Source: Gammaproteobacteria bacterium RIFCSPHIGHO2_12_FULL_38_11 | Lineage (GTDB): Bacteria; Pseudomonadota; Gammaproteobacteria; Coxiellales; Coxiellaceae | Direction: 5' to 3' | Length of the DNA: 14,965 bases | NCBI GenBank assembly: GCA_001801515.1 | Contig: MGXX01000036.1 | Location: forward strand, 1-14,965 | Shown: positions 14,067-14,965 of the stretch, one piece after another | How the letters are laid out: each line of letters opens with the position of its first letter | Numbering within the stretch: position 1 is the first letter of the stretch | Program-made: the position numbers and the translations under genes | Notes under the pieces: model-generated | The model's database searches: none | The model's input: the letters and a program-made list of their open reading frames with translations, nothing else | What the model was told of the DNA's origin: nothing

Positions 14067-14965
14067 TGACGACTCACCTTTAAATTTAGAAAATGAGTTG
14101 AGCAGGAAATGCATGGATCATAATTTCGAATAATCATTTCACTGTACGCACGCAATTTTTCTTCTTCGTTATTCAAACCAAACTTGAATAATGAAATACG
14201 TAAATCTTCCTCTATTCTGGCTTGGTTCTGACTGGTAGGAGGTATAATTCTGGCTGATTTCACCTGACCATTATCATCGAGTTGATAATGATGCCATAAC
14301 ATACCTCTCGGGGCTTCTGTACAACCGAATCCCTGGCCTGCTTTTGGTTTAACTTCAACGTGCGAATGATGTGGGTATTTGTATTCTTGTAAAATGCGAA
14401 TCGCCTCCAATGTACAATAATACATTTCAACCGAGCGCGCGATGATACTGTAATACATATTGGTTGTTGGAAAATTAATTTTCAAGTTTTGTAAAAATAC
14501 ATGAATTGATGTGGGAAGATGACCAAAGCAGTTATTGATTCTTGCTAATGGTCCGACGAGATAGGGTTTATTATTTAGCATACAATGCAAAGCGTTTGAA
14601 TAGGAAACCTGAAACTCTTTGAAGTGGTTATCAAATTCAGCAATACTGATATTTAATCCATGGTTAGAAACGATATTACCTTCATTTATCGGGTATTCTG
14701 TTGGATGATATAATGATACAGAAGTAAAATCATGGGAATTATCGGGAAGTGAGATTGTTGATAGCCAATCAATTAATTCTTCACAATCTTTAGCCATTTC
14801 CTTTGCTTTTATCAATATCATGTTTATATCAGCAAGATTGGGTGCTTTATAAAAACCACCAACGCAAGCACCCACCGGATGTACAGATCGCCCACCAAAT
14901 AGTTTTATTAATTCATTACCAAATGCTTGTAGACGTAAACCACGACGTACCGCTTCAGGATAAGA
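14063..14965 (-). CDS. NiFe-hydrogenase large (alpha) subunit, C-terminal 300 residues; runs off the right edge
   Basis: The frame is open to the last base of the window, so the N-terminal part, including the first CxxC nickel ligand pair, lies outside. Visible signatures are GGRSVHPVGACVGGF (GGR.iHP....GGF), EAPRGMLWHHY and IIPPTSQNQARIEEDLR. The C-terminal nickel-ligand motif DPCISCSTH (codons 14093-14119) is followed by a 9-residue tail, FLNLKVSRQ, for removal by the maturation protease. EAPRG, HHY and PPTSQNQ resemble cytoplasmic group 3 enzymes, most likely the 3b NADP-linked type or possibly 3d (HoxH). The small subunit and electron-transfer subunits should lie upstream, beyond the right edge. 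A GTG at 14875 is internal and not the true start. The tail codons also carry the ribosome binding site of the protease gene. Confidence 0.9.
   Translation of the reverse strand, partial: SYPEAVRRGLRLQAFGNELIKLFGGRSVHPVGACVGGFYKAPNLADINMILIKAKEMAKDCEELIDWLSTISLPDNSHDFTSVSLYHPTEYPINEGNIVSNHGLNISIAEFDNHFKEFQVSYSNALHCMLNNKPYLVGPLARINNCFGHLPTSIHVFLQNLKINFPTTNMYYSIIARSVEMYYCTLEAIRILQEYKYPHHSHVEVKPKAGQGFGCTEAPRGMLWHHYQLDDNGQVKSARIIPPTSQNQARIEEDLRISLFKFGLNNEEEKLRAYSEMIIRNYDPCISCSTHFLNLKVSRQ

Noticed and set aside
1..14965. tRNA, rRNA, CRISPR arrays, insertion sequences
   Set aside because: No cloverleaf, direct-repeat array, transposase or terminal inverted repeats were seen on either strand.

Overview
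The window comes from an AT-rich gammaproteobacterium. The evidence is an MSHA-type type IV pilus cluster, a four-gene cytochrome bo3 operon and an FNR protein with the Escherichia coli cysteine spacing. The low GC and many AAA/TTA/ATT codons would fit an order such as Legionellales, but nothing here fixes the taxon. The window is densely coded. No gene-free stretch exceeds 300 bases; the longest is the 266-275 bases between cyoA and the regulator.

Region 1 (1-8634, + strand) is an MSHA pilus assembly operon in the order mshI(end)-J-K-L-M-N-G-pilin-pilin-mshE. It encodes the inner-membrane alignment proteins (I, J), the periplasmic secretin partner (K), the outer-membrane secretin (L), an ExeA-type AAA ATPase (M), a TPR protein (N) and the platform protein (G). 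Two tandem MshA-like pilins and the extension ATPase (E) follow. Most genes abut or overlap by a few bases. A textbook extended -10 promoter sits just after mshG and would drive the pilins, and perhaps mshE, separately from the assembly genes. MshE keeps both 24-residue c-di-GMP-binding motifs of the MshEN domain.

Region 2 (8631-12427 or 12436, - strand) is cyoABCD, a haem-copper quinol oxidase (cytochrome bo3 type). All catalytic histidines and proton-channel residues checked in CyoB are present. cyoE (haem O synthase) is not next to it. The last cyo gene and mshE converge and share a TTAA at their stop codons.

Region 3 (12437-13413) is a divergent control region with several perfect palindromes and an FNR-like box. 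It is followed by an FNR-type [4Fe-4S] regulator gene that has all four cluster cysteines.

Region 4 (13414-14965) holds a 22-codon ORF with a perfect Shine-Dalgarno sequence on the + strand. On the - strand are a NiFe-hydrogenase maturation protease and the C-terminal 300 residues of its large subunit (group 3-like, ending in DPCISCSTH plus a 9-residue tail). The large subunit runs off the right edge.

Taken together, an oxygen-sensing regulator lies between an aerobic terminal oxidase and a hydrogenase. This suggests, but does not prove, oxygen-dependent switching of electron flow. Next to this is a c-di-GMP-responsive surface pilus.
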